DNA of 7,737 nt from Acidobacteriota bacterium. Its GTDB lineage: Bacteria > Acidobacteriota > UBA890 > WLXD01. Location of the stretch: NCBI GenBank assembly GCA_022571615.1, contig JACZXM010000024.1:370-8106 (forward strand), in the 5' to 3' direction. A model generated the notes under the pieces. The model was not told the origin of the DNA. It did no database searches and saw nothing but the letters and a program-made list of their open reading frames with translations. Below are positions 1 to 6,860 of the stretch, piece by piece (position 1 is the stretch's first letter; each line of letters starts with the position of its first letter). Position numbers and translations under genes: made by a program.

Positions 1-2
1 AA

Positions 3-206
3 GTGCTGGAGGAGACCAAATCGCCACAAGCCAAGGTCAGAGTGTTGCTCCAATTTATGGGAGGAATTGTACACGCCCAGGTGCCCTGGGACAGCTTACG
101 GCCAATTGACAACGATCCCATGGAGAGGACCAAGCTCCCTCGCCGCACCAGGGGTGGGGGCCGATGGGTCCGGGGTTTCGGCGCTCGAGCAATAGCAACC
201 ACATAA
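3..206 (+). CDS. NusG-family (RfaH/UpxY-like) transcription antiterminator, 3' end only
   Basis: This is the open 5' end of a reading frame that enters from outside the window and stops at TAA (204-206). The first 35 visible residues look like the end of a NusG C-terminal KOW domain: a KVRVLLQFMGG strand-turn and then VHAQVPWDSLRPI, the usual strand that closes the barrel. Such proteins travel with RNA polymerase and suppress pausing and termination. Specialised paralogues (RfaH, UpxY, LoaP) commonly sit at the head of polysaccharide clusters, which fits the synthase gene that follows. After the KOW end there is an unusual basic tail of about 32 residues, rich in Arg and Gly (PRRTRGGGRWVRGFGAR). 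The GTG at position 3 is probably an internal codon. The assignment rests on a short recognisable stretch, and the N-terminal NGN domain is not in view. Confidence 0.5.
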   Translation: MLEETKSPQAKVRVLLQFMGGIVHAQVPWDSLRPIDNDPMERTKLPRRTRGGGRWVRGFGARAIATT

Positions 207-400
207 GGCATCGAGGGTCTAGACCTTACATCTGGCGCCTTTCGTCGTAGCCACAGCTCCGAGGGTGAAGGTGTATAGGCAGATTCCGATTCGTCCTGAA
301 TGGGCGACACGGCGAAGCTATTCCCGAATTTGGTCCTGGTATCTGAGCTGTTTCTCAGTTCGCGGTTATTCGGCATCGATTTCAGACCCATCTGCGGTCA
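207..400. other. Intergenic leader between the NusG-like gene and the neuB-like gene
   Basis: This is 194 bases with no convincing gene. It contains a 10-base perfect palindrome, GGTCTAGACC, at 216-225 just after the stop codon. It also contains a small possible hairpin at 343-358 (CTGAG, loop CTGTTT, CTCAG) about 40 bases before the next start. No run of T follows that hairpin, so it is not an intrinsic terminator. I found no clear -35/-10 pair. If the upstream protein is an RfaH-like factor, its recruitment element would be expected in a leader like this one, but no known ops sequence is present. Sampled GC is about 52%, lower than in the rest of the window. Confidence 0.4.
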
Positions 401-1150
401 ATGCTTACCATGAGCACAACAACTTCCGAAACTAGCCCAATCGTATGGACGCCTTGGACTCCCGAGCAACGGGAAGCGGAGTCGGCTGCTCACGATGAGC
501 CCGGCGGGCATGGAATATTGCTGATCGCAGAGATAGCCAACGCCCACCAAGGGCGGGTGGCCGAGGCCATGAAGCTGGTTGAGGCTGCGGCCGAGGCCGG
601 ATGCGACGCCGTCAAATTTCAGAAATATTACCCATCGGAGATGCTAGCCAAGGGGCACAGCATGACTGCCACCTTCGATGGCCTGGTCTGGGACGAATCA
701 GGGTGGCGGCAATTGATGGAGTCGGCGAAGTCGGCCGACCTGATGGTCTTCACCGATGTCTTCGGGATTCGGGCATTTGAATCATTGAAAGACCTCCCGC
801 CCGTGGATGGACTGAAACTCCACGGAGCGGACGTGGGGAACACCCCTCTATTGGACGCTTTGTCGGAAACCGATTACCCGATTCTTATCGGGACCGGTGG
901 TTGTTCCGACCTGGACCTTCATCTTGCGGAGCAAGTCCTCGCGAATCCCCATGTTCTCTTGCCCTTGAGTTCGCCGGGTTCATGCGTGTTCAGCGCTGTA
1001 CGCGGGCCAATCCCGCGGCCGCCACCACCAGCTTCGCATCCAGATGCAGCGCCTGCGCATACGCGTTCTCTGCTTCCCGCGGCCGGTCCTGATACTCGAG
1101 CGCGAGCCCGAGGTTATACCAGGTGCCGGCATCCCGCGTGCGAACCCTAA
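401..1150 (+). pseudogene. N-acetylneuraminate synthase (NeuB/SpsE) family, 3'-truncated
   Basis: The family condenses phosphoenolpyruvate with an N-acyl hexosamine to make sialic-type nonulosonic acids for surface glycans. Residues about 38-187 match the first half of the NeuB TIM barrel: LLIAEIANAHQG (40-51), DAVKFQ (69-74), GLKLHGADVGNTPLL (137-151, in the place of the usual KIAS segment) and PILIGTGG (160-167). The match stops after NPHVLL, near base 962. The remaining 60 or so residues to the stop at 1150 are proline- and arginine-rich and are simply the antisense of the TPR gene that ends at 990. The second half of the barrel, with the Mn-binding histidines, and the C-terminal SAF antifreeze-like domain are absent, so the product cannot be a working synthase. 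ATG at 401 or 410 could be the start; neither has a good Shine-Dalgarno. The homologous part has lower GC than the genes to its right. It may be a degraded gene or an assembly join. Confidence 0.75.
955..992. other. Breakpoint between the neuB-like fragment and the convergent CAP-TPR gene
   Basis: NeuB-like homology on the plus strand ends near 962. The minus-strand CAP-TPR gene reaches its natural-looking stop (TGA read from 992 to 990) about 30 bases later. The base composition changes across this point, from about 55-58% GC in sampled 60-base lines on the left to 63-73% on the right. I see no insertion sequence end, target duplication, tRNA or integrase here. A deletion, an inversion or a chimeric assembly could each explain it. 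Confidence 0.6.
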
Positions 1151-2078
1151 GCACACGCCGGAAGCTCTGCTCGGCGCGAGCGTACTGCTGCCCCAGGAGC
1201 GCTGCCGATCCCGAGCTGGCCAACGCGTCGATGTCGTCGGGATGCAGCGCCAGGTAGCGATCCAGAGTGGCGAGCGCCTCGCTGGCGCGGTCGGAGCTGA
1301 GCAACGCGCGGCCCAGATCGAACCGGGCATAGGGGTAATCGGGATCGATCGCCAGGGCGTGCTCGAAATGGGCCACCGCTTCGTCGAAGCGACCCGCCAC
1401 GAAAGCATCGATGCCCCGCTGGGTCCAGAACTCGGGATCGTTGGCACCAGGCGGCGGAATGCTGACCGTTTCCGCGATCACCTCCCCATGCCGGGCTTCG
1501 TCCTGCGGCAAGGTCCCGTCGGGAGCCTCCGTGTAGAGCACGTCGATACGACCGATGGCCTCGGGATCCGTTGCCCGCACGAACAACTCGGTGACGAAGA
1601 GTCGATACCGATCGGCCCGAGCAATCCCGATACCAACATGGGTGAACTCCGGATCCAGGCGGTTGAGGCGATGCCCGCGGCTTGCCAGAAGCGCCTCGTG
1701 AACGCGCCTGGGGTTACGGTTCATCGCCACGTTCTCGGCGAATTGGAATACGAGTGGGAACGCGAGCTTCAGCCGGTTTGCAGTACCGACACCGAACCGG
1801 TACGAATGGTGCGTGACCTGGCCTCGATCGGCCATCTCTGCGGCGTGCTGGTAGGCGAGTAGGTCCAGGTGCCGGCTCGCGCCGAGCAATCCAAGACCGA
1901 GTTCGAAGCGGGTCTCGTTCAGGTAGGAGCGGAGCTCAGCGGCAAGTGCCAGCTCTTCCTCCCCTGGGACGCGGGCACCTGGCCCGGCGTCGGATCGCTG
2001 CGCCGGGTACGGGGCGGTTAGCAGCCCACGGCCTGCTAGAAGCAGTAGCAGAGGGGCTGCCAGACCGAATCGTCTCAC
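990..2078 (-). CDS. Secreted CAP/SCP-domain protein with four C-terminal TPRs
   Basis: The predicted product has 362 residues. Residues about 5-20 form a leucine-rich signal peptide. Residues about 41-169 are a CAP (SCP/PR-1, YkwD-like) domain with the usual cavity residues: His78 in QHAAEM, a THHS turn near 90, Glu115 in AENVAM, and His136 in SRGHRLNRL followed by FTHVGIGI. After a linker come four back-to-back TPRs of exactly 34 residues each (about 217-352), with typical DEAVAHFEHALAIDPD-type patterns. CAP proteins are exported and their bacterial roles are poorly known; TPRs mediate protein contacts. The start is the GTG at 2078: it lies just before the signal peptide, and its GTGA overlaps the stop of the DUF4149 gene, which indicates translational coupling. 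The frame stays open further upstream, but that part is antisense-like or out of frame with the neighbour and has no signal. The C-terminus looks complete. Confidence 0.85.
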   Translation of the reverse strand: MRRFGLAAPLLLLLAGRGLLTAPYPAQRSDAGPGARVPGEEELALAAELRSYLNETRFELGLGLLGASRHLDLLAYQHAAEMADRGQVTHHSYRFGVGTANRLKLAFPLVFQFAENVAMNRNPRRVHEALLASRGHRLNRLDPEFTHVGIGIARADRYRLFVTELFVRATDPEAIGRIDVLYTEAPDGTLPQDEARHGEVIAETVSIPPPGANDPEFWTQRGIDAFVAGRFDEAVAHFEHALAIDPDYPYARFDLGRALLSSDRASEALATLDRYLALHPDDIDALASSGSAALLGQQYARAEQSFRRVLRVRTRDAGTWYNLGLALEYQDRPREAENAYAQALHLDAKLVVAAAGLARVQR

Positions 2079-2524
2079 GAGAAAAACAGCGCTAGCATGC
2101 CGCAGGCCAGGTTGAACTGCATGCTCAACACCGAGGCGCGATGCAGGTGCTTGAACCGTAGCTCGCCGGTCTGGCCGCTGGAGCGCAGGCGCCGAATGCG
2201 AGGACTGATCACGGCGCACGAATAGATCGCCGAGGAGCTCATCATCCCGATCGCCACATACTCGATCGCGTACCACGGGGACAGGCGGCCGAACCAGGCG
2301 ATCATCAGCACGCTAGTCGCGACTAGAACGGCGATGCATCCCATGATCACGGCGTCGAAGCGCCGAAAAACCGAGGCCATGATCCTACCCGCCTCGGGCC
2401 TGCTCGAGGCAATCCCGAACACCGCAGGAGCAGTGAGCGCGCCTACCGCGACGATCCCACCGACCCAGAGTCCCAGCGCCAGCGTGTGGAAAAAGTGCAG
2501 GATCAGCCACGTCCAGTTGGGCAT
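2075..2524 (-). CDS. DUF4149-family integral membrane protein
   Basis: The predicted product has 149 residues and almost the whole chain is membrane. There are four likely helices at about 4-30, 58-77, 83-105 and 129-149. The first carries the family pattern HFFHTLALGLWVGGIVAVG followed by TAPAVF, and the last begins with the conserved HRASVLSMQFNLACG. These are features of the DUF4149 (TMEM205-like) group, for which no biochemical function is established. ATG at 2524 is chosen because the first helix starts right after it and family members begin there. No Shine-Dalgarno is visible, and an in-frame GTG at 2536-2534 is an alternative. The gene lies 76 bases after the VWA gene and overlaps the CAP-TPR start by four bases, so it is probably the middle gene of a three-gene operon. 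Its setting between two exported proteins suggests a membrane anchor or export partner (inference). Confidence 0.8.
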   Translation of the reverse strand: MPNWTWLILHFFHTLALGLWVGGIVAVGALTAPAVFGIASSRPEAGRIMASVFRRFDAVIMGCIAVLVATSVLMIAWFGRLSPWYAIEYVAIGMMSSSAIYSCAVISPRIRRLRSSGQTGELRFKHLHRASVLSMQFNLACGMLALFFS

Positions 2525-2600
2525 GAGATCGATCACCGTGTTTGTGGATGGCCGCTCAGAGGGCCGCGCAGCGGATTCGGGCCAGAGGAACCGGCCTGCT

Positions 2601-5363
2601 TTATCGCTTCTCCTGATTGATGCCGTAGTAGCCGGGACGGACACGTACCCAGTAGCCAGGATGGCCGGGGATATCGACCCGAAGCTGGCGCCAGGACCCG
2701 TCGTAACGTTGGTTCGAAGGGTAGTAAGACAAGGCGTACTGGCTCTCCAGCTCGTCGGCGATCAGGCCGTAGATCTCCTCCAGCTCCTCCATGTTGAGCG
2801 GGAAATAGGCCGCGCCACCGGTGGCCTCGGCCATCGTCCGGAGCTTCTCCACGCCGCGCTTCACAGCGCCGCTGGCATCGCCGAGCTCGGTTCCCTCGTG
2901 CATGAGCTGCAATCCGATGCTGTATACGAGCACCTCCGACTGGCGCAGGTACTCGACCACGTCCTCGAACTGCATACGGCTGTTGGTGTCGAGGCCATCC
3001 GACAGCACCACCAGCGCCCGCTTGCCGCGGCGTCGATTGATCTTACGCACGGCCTCCGCAAGGGTATCGTACAGCGCTGTCGATCCGTCCGGCTCGATGG
3101 CCCGCAGGGCTGCCGACAGCTCTTGCTGGTCATGGGTGAAGTCGGCGTACAGGTACACCTTGTCGTTGAAGCCCAGAACCATCGCCCGGTTGACATCGTT
3201 GACCAGCGAGTCGATCAGCCGCTGAGCGCCGGCACGCTCGGACCTGATGCCCGATCCGATCATGCTGCTGCTCTGGTCCAGCAGGACGGCCGCCGAAATG
3301 GGTACTTCACCGAAGTCGAATTGTACGATCTGCTGCTGCCGACCATCCTCGATGATGCGAACATCCTCGGCAGTCAGATCCCGAATGATGCGGCCCTGGG
3401 CGTCGCGGACCGTAGCGTGCAGGGTCACCAGATTGACCGTGGAGCCGAAAGCGATGGCGGACTTGTCCAGTACAACGTCGTCGCTCGCCAACCGATCGCC
3501 GAGTACGGCCACAGCCCGAATCACGAACACCTGTTCCTCCTCCGGGAACGTCCAGCGAAACACGTACGGCGGCTCGTTCACCGTACCGATACGACGGTCG
3601 TTGACGAAGAAGTCGACCCGGCTGGCCTGCCCGTTGGTACCGACGAGGCGTGCCTCCAGGGTCACATCGCCGATCGGTATGGTGCCGGACGTCGGCGAGA
3701 CGACGCGAATGCCGAACCCCTCGCCGGTCACCCCATCGTCCATGGCGACCTGCGCGCCTACCGAGGTGGCGGTGGTCGGACCCGGCGTTGTGGCGACGGA
3801 CTCCTCGCGCGGCGCTTCCTGGCGCGTGCCTGCCGTCTCGGTGATCGTCGGTGGACGCCGGTACAGGCCGCGGCGCGCCCGCCGGGGCGCCTTCGGGGCG
3901 TCGCGGATGACAATGTAGGAGTTCATCGCTCCCGGTTGTTTGGACACCAGCTTGTCGGTCAGATCCTCGACCGTGCCGGCATGCCAGAAGCGGGCCTCGA
4001 TGCGTGCCCGGCCCGTTCCACGGTTGGGGTACCCGAGCATTTCCTCGATCAGCCGTGTTTCTCCCGGCGCCAGGTGCACGAAGTATGCGCGCTGCACGCG
4101 CTCGGCGCGCCCGAGCCACTCGGCGCTTACTAGGAACCCGAGCCCGGTGGGCCGTTCGGTTCGATTCGTGATCAGCAGGGTGAAGCGCTCCTGGCGCTGA
4201 CCGCTTTCATCGAGTCCGAGCTCGCCGCTCAGCTGTAGCTCCCTGATCTCGAACAGGTCGTCGAAGCTGAAGAAGCGGCGGACGTTATCGGCGTTGCCGA
4301 AACCGTGCCGGTTGTTGGAGCGATTGGTGTCGGGGATCAGATGACCCGGATCGATCGTGACACTGACCGGTTGGCTGGGGATGTCGATCTCCACCGTTCC
4401 GTTGCCGGTGCCAGTGGCCAGGGTCCCGGTCACCGTCTGACCCTCGACGCACCGCACCTCAACCAGAACCGGCAGCGGGATCGGCGTCTTGCGATCGATC
4501 CGCACACTCAACTTGCGGCCCCCGTCGCGTACGCTGACCTTGTCGATTCCGACGTCGATGGCGACGGTTGGCTCGAGCCAATCACGCAGGACCTGGTCGG
4601 GATCGGGCTGCCGTTCGCGGCCAATCGCATCGACGATGGCAGCCAGTTCGGAGGTCGGCCGGGCGACGAGCCGGCCGATCGCTGTTGCCACCACCCCGGG
4701 TCCGTAGAGCCCCTCGAGAAGCTTGAAGGTCGCGTAGGCCTTGCCGCGCGCCGCAGCGCTCAAGGTCTTGGCAGCCAGGTCGATCGGCCGCCGGATGCGA
4801 GAGGCGCGAGTGAAGTTGCCCTCCAGGCCGTACAGAATCGGAGTGGTAGCGCGTGACTTCCGAAACAGGCGATCGGTCAGGTACAAGGCTGCGCCCTCGG
4901 TCCACCACGGCGCATTGCCTCCCGGTGCGCCCATTGCCACCCGCGCCACCACGTAGGCGCCGAGCCAGCGACCGTACCCGAGGGCATAGGCGACGCCGAA
5001 GTCGCGGGTCAGTAGCGGCACGTTGGTGCGCACGACCACGAGAGCACCCCCACCGGCATCGGCGCGAACCTCGACGAAACCGTCGGCGCCGCTACCGGGT
5101 CCCGCCGCCGCGGGTTGCCAGAGGATGGTCCCCGCCGGAATCGGCACCTTGATGAGGTCCGAGATGTCCCGCGCCGCGGAATCGGCGTACGAGGCTAGGC
5201 TGATCGCCCAGTCACGCCATTCCTCCGGATACAGTAAGCGCACCGGAGCGTTGGAGAGGCGTAGGCTGCCCGGCTCCTGGCGGACTGTTCCCGCCGCCAG
5301 CAAAGGCAACAACAGCACGCACGCGGCGGCGAGCTGGCGAAGAGGTCGATTGGCGTTCCTCAT
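2601..5363 (-). CDS. Exported VWA protein with a degenerate metallopeptidase-like N-terminal half
   Basis: The predicted product has 920 residues. It opens with a signal peptide (hydrophobic 11-25). Residues about 30-290 resemble the peptidase MA / M1-like gluzincin fold: WWTEGAALYLTDRLF (153-167) matches the conserved segment with the third zinc ligand (Glu156). There is no HExxH, and no histidine at all in the first 340 residues, so catalysis is unlikely. DPGHLIPDTNRSNN (338-351) is a strand motif often found after such domains. A Pro/Arg-rich linker (about 488-540) leads to an Ig-like domain (about 551-634) and then the VWFA-related Acidobacterial type VWA domain. Its metal site is intact: Asp696, Ser698 and Ser700 in DQSSS, Thr762 in DGSTALYD and Asp789 in LSDGLDT. 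The end (YALSYYPS to VRVRPGYYG) is typical. The start ATG at 5363 precedes the signal peptide; the frame is open to 5441. It is the first gene of the probable operon. The likely role is adhesion or scaffolding outside the cytoplasm. Confidence 0.85.
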   Translation of the reverse strand: MRNANRPLRQLAAACVLLLPLLAAGTVRQEPGSLRLSNAPVRLLYPEEWRDWAISLASYADSAARDISDLIKVPIPAGTILWQPAAAGPGSGADGFVEVRADAGGGALVVVRTNVPLLTRDFGVAYALGYGRWLGAYVVARVAMGAPGGNAPWWTEGAALYLTDRLFRKSRATTPILYGLEGNFTRASRIRRPIDLAAKTLSAAARGKAYATFKLLEGLYGPGVVATAIGRLVARPTSELAAIVDAIGRERQPDPDQVLRDWLEPTVAIDVGIDKVSVRDGGRKLSVRIDRKTPIPLPVLVEVRCVEGQTVTGTLATGTGNGTVEIDIPSQPVSVTIDPGHLIPDTNRSNNRHGFGNADNVRRFFSFDDLFEIRELQLSGELGLDESGQRQERFTLLITNRTERPTGLGFLVSAEWLGRAERVQRAYFVHLAPGETRLIEEMLGYPNRGTGRARIEARFWHAGTVEDLTDKLVSKQPGAMNSYIVIRDAPKAPRRARRGLYRRPPTITETAGTRQEAPREESVATTPGPTTATSVGAQVAMDDGVTGEGFGIRVVSPTSGTIPIGDVTLEARLVGTNGQASRVDFFVNDRRIGTVNEPPYVFRWTFPEEEQVFVIRAVAVLGDRLASDDVVLDKSAIAFGSTVNLVTLHATVRDAQGRIIRDLTAEDVRIIEDGRQQQIVQFDFGEVPISAAVLLDQSSSMIGSGIRSERAGAQRLIDSLVNDVNRAMVLGFNDKVYLYADFTHDQQELSAALRAIEPDGSTALYDTLAEAVRKINRRRGKRALVVLSDGLDTNSRMQFEDVVEYLRQSEVLVYSIGLQLMHEGTELGDASGAVKRGVEKLRTMAEATGGAAYFPLNMEELEEIYGLIADELESQYALSYYPSNQRYDGSWRQLRVDIPGHPGYWVRVRPGYYGINQEKR

Positions 5364-5378
5364 GGGGCGAGTATAGCA
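5363..5378 (-). promoter_or_regulatory. Candidate extended -10 promoter giving a leaderless VWA transcript
   Basis: Read on the minus strand, TGCTATACT (5378 to 5370) fits the extended -10 pattern TGnTATAnT. It ends six bases before the ATG at 5363, so transcription would begin at or next to the first base of the start codon. This agrees with the pyrimidine-rich CGCCCC between them and the lack of any Shine-Dalgarno. The -35 position (GCATTC, 5398 to 5393) is poor, as is common for extended -10 promoters. The idea is inferred from the pattern alone. Confidence 0.4.
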
Positions 5379-5445
5379 TCGTGGACACTCCCGAATGCGG
5401 GTGCTCGATCGCAGGATCGGCGTCGCAACCTGGTCGAGCAACGTC

Positions 5446-5461
5446 GATTAACATGTTGATC
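5446..5461. promoter_or_regulatory. 16-base dyad, possible operator in the divergent intergenic region
   Basis: GATTAACATGTTGATC is a palindrome with a single mismatched pair and a perfect AACATGTT core. It lies between the two divergent genes, 83 bases from the VWA start and 95 bases from the fixC start, where a dimeric repressor or activator could control either direction. The regulator is unknown, and no regulator gene is in the window. Confidence 0.4.
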
Positions 5462-5473
5462 TGAAAAGCACTT

Positions 5474-5505
5474 AGGGATCCCTGGTCGGTATCGGATCGA
5501 GACCG
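5474..5505. promoter_or_regulatory. Two further inverted repeats upstream of fixC
   Basis: AGGGATCCCT (5474-5483) is a perfect 10-base palindrome. Four bases later an interrupted inverted repeat (5487-5505) has arms CGGTATCG and CGAGACCG around GAT, with one mismatch. The heptamer GTATCGG also occurs twice, at 5489-5495 and 5505-5511, exactly 16 bases apart. They could be operator sites or fold in the fixC leader RNA. GC-rich DNA produces such repeats by chance fairly often, so confidence is low. Confidence 0.3.
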
Positions 5506-5555
5506 TATCGGCATCTCGGGCGCGTAACCGAGAACACATCGCGAGGCTCTGGGGA

Positions 5556-6860
5556 ATGTCGGACGAACGCTTCGAAGTGGTGATCGTGGGCGCCGGTCCG
5601 GCGGGAATCGCCGCGGCGCTGACGCTAGCCCGCGAAGGGGTCGAGGTCCTGGTTCTCGAGCGCGGCGACTTCCCGGGTGCCAAAAACCTGTTCGGTGGCA
5701 TTCTCTACACCTCGGTCGTGAACGAGCTGCTGCCGGAGTTCTGGGATCGGGCCCCGATCGAACGCCACATCATCAATCGTCGCTGGGTCCTGCTCGACGA
5801 GGACACCCAGGTAGCGCTGGATCTCAAGAGCGCTCGTTTCGACGTGCCCCCGTACAACAACACCTTCACCGCCTTGCGCTCCAAGTGGGACCGCTGGTTC
5901 GCCGAGCAGGCCGAGGAGGCGGGAGCGATGATCATCTCCGAGACCAATGTCGAGGAGCTCATCATCGAAGGCGGACGCGTGCAGGGAGTGCGCACTGGTC
6001 GCGACGAGGGCGATGTGAAGGCCGACTGCGTCATTCTCGCCGAGGGTGCCAACGCCCTGATTGCCGAGCGCGCGGGATTCCGGCCTCAGATGTCCCCTCG
6101 CAACCGTGTCAGCGCGGTCAAAGAAGTCATCGCCTTGCCGCCGGAGATCATCGAGGATCGATTCCATCTCGAGGGACGGCAAGGGGCAGCGATCGAGTAC
6201 TTTGGCGGCGCGGTGAAGGGCACCGTGGGATCGGCGTTCATCTACACCAACTACGATAGCCTTTCGGTGGGGGTCGGGTGCATGATCGAGGAGTTCCTGC
6301 GGCTGAAGATGGCACCCTACGATCTGCTCGACTGGTTCAAGGCCCATCCGATGGTGGCTCCGCTGCTGCGCGGGGGCGAAACGGTCGAGTACGCCACCAA
6401 GATGATCCCCGAGGACTCGTACAGTGCGCTGTCCGACCTGTACGAGGACGGCTTGATCCTGGTTGGAGATTGCGCCGGGTTGGTAAACCCGTCGATCCAT
6501 CACGAGGGCACGAATCTGGCGATGGCCTCCGGCGTTGCGGCGGCTGAAGCCATCATCGAGGCACGTGCGAGGAACGATTACTCCAAGGCAACACTCGCAC
6601 GCTACCGGCTGGCGCTCGAGGAGTCCTGGGTGATGAAGGATCTGAAGCGCTACCGTGACTCGGTGCACTTCATGCTCGATAACCGTGAGCTCGTGAGCGA
6701 TTATCCCGATCTGGCGATACGCCTCATTCGCAGGTACTTCACCGTCGATGACATGCCCAAGGACGAGCTGCTCAACGGGCTCTGGGCTACGATCAAGAAC
6801 GAGGTGAGTTTTCTGAAGGCGGCGCGGCAGATGTGGCGCGCCCGCAAGACCATGCTGTAG
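5556..6860 (+). CDS. fixC: FixC-type electron transfer flavoprotein-quinone oxidoreductase
   Basis: The 434-residue product matches the usual FixC length. FixC is an FAD protein on the cytoplasmic face of the membrane that takes electrons from the flavoprotein FixAB and passes them to quinone; with FixX it replaces the single-chain ETF-QO. The FAD-binding Rossmann motif is VVIVGAGPAGIAAA (8-21), with the ribose-binding Glu35 in VLVLERG. The RYFPGAKN-like segment DFPGAKNLFGG (38-48) and the second FAD motif GLILVGDCAGLVNP (299-312), followed by HHEGTNLAM, are all in place. The C-terminal ferredoxin domain of ETF-QO is absent, as expected, because FixX supplies it. A GAGG at 5543-5546, nine bases before the ATG, is the likely ribosome binding site. 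No fixA or fixB lies next to the gene: the upstream neighbour is the divergent VWA gene. Confidence 0.92.
   Translation: MSDERFEVVIVGAGPAGIAAALTLAREGVEVLVLERGDFPGAKNLFGGILYTSVVNELLPEFWDRAPIERHIINRRWVLLDEDTQVALDLKSARFDVPPYNNTFTALRSKWDRWFAEQAEEAGAMIISETNVEELIIEGGRVQGVRTGRDEGDVKADCVILAEGANALIAERAGFRPQMSPRNRVSAVKEVIALPPEIIEDRFHLEGRQGAAIEYFGGAVKGTVGSAFIYTNYDSLSVGVGCMIEEFLRLKMAPYDLLDWFKAHPMVAPLLRGGETVEYATKMIPEDSYSALSDLYEDGLILVGDCAGLVNPSIHHEGTNLAMASGVAAAEAIIEARARNDYSKATLARYRLALEESWVMKDLKRYRDSVHFMLDNRELVSDYPDLAIRLIRRYFTVDDMPKDELLNGLWATIKNEVSFLKAARQMWRARKTML

Noticed and set aside
343..358. Hairpin CTGAG/CTCAG as an intrinsic terminator
   Set aside because: The stem is only five pairs and no T-run follows, so it is kept only as a possible leader element.
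955..992. Insertion sequence or phage attachment site at the breakpoint
   Set aside because: No terminal inverted repeats, target duplication, transposase or integrase fragment is visible nearby.
1044..1862. A 272-codon plus-strand open frame
   Set aside because: It is antisense to the CAP-TPR gene, whose signal peptide, CAP residues and four TPRs establish the coding strand.
2079..2276. Upstream extension of the CAP-TPR frame to 2276
   Set aside because: It would overlap the DUF4149 gene by about 200 bases and place 66 residues before the signal peptide. The GTG at 2078 in the GTGA overlap explains the start better.
2334..4133. A 599-codon plus-strand open frame
   Set aside because: It runs antisense to the VWA and DUF4149 genes, has no recognisable domain and is of low-information Arg/Pro/His-rich composition. 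High GC keeps stops rare on the opposite strand.
5364..5441. Extension of the VWA protein to a start at 5441
   Set aside because: It would bury the signal peptide behind 26 residues with Arg and Cys, and it lies over the candidate promoter.
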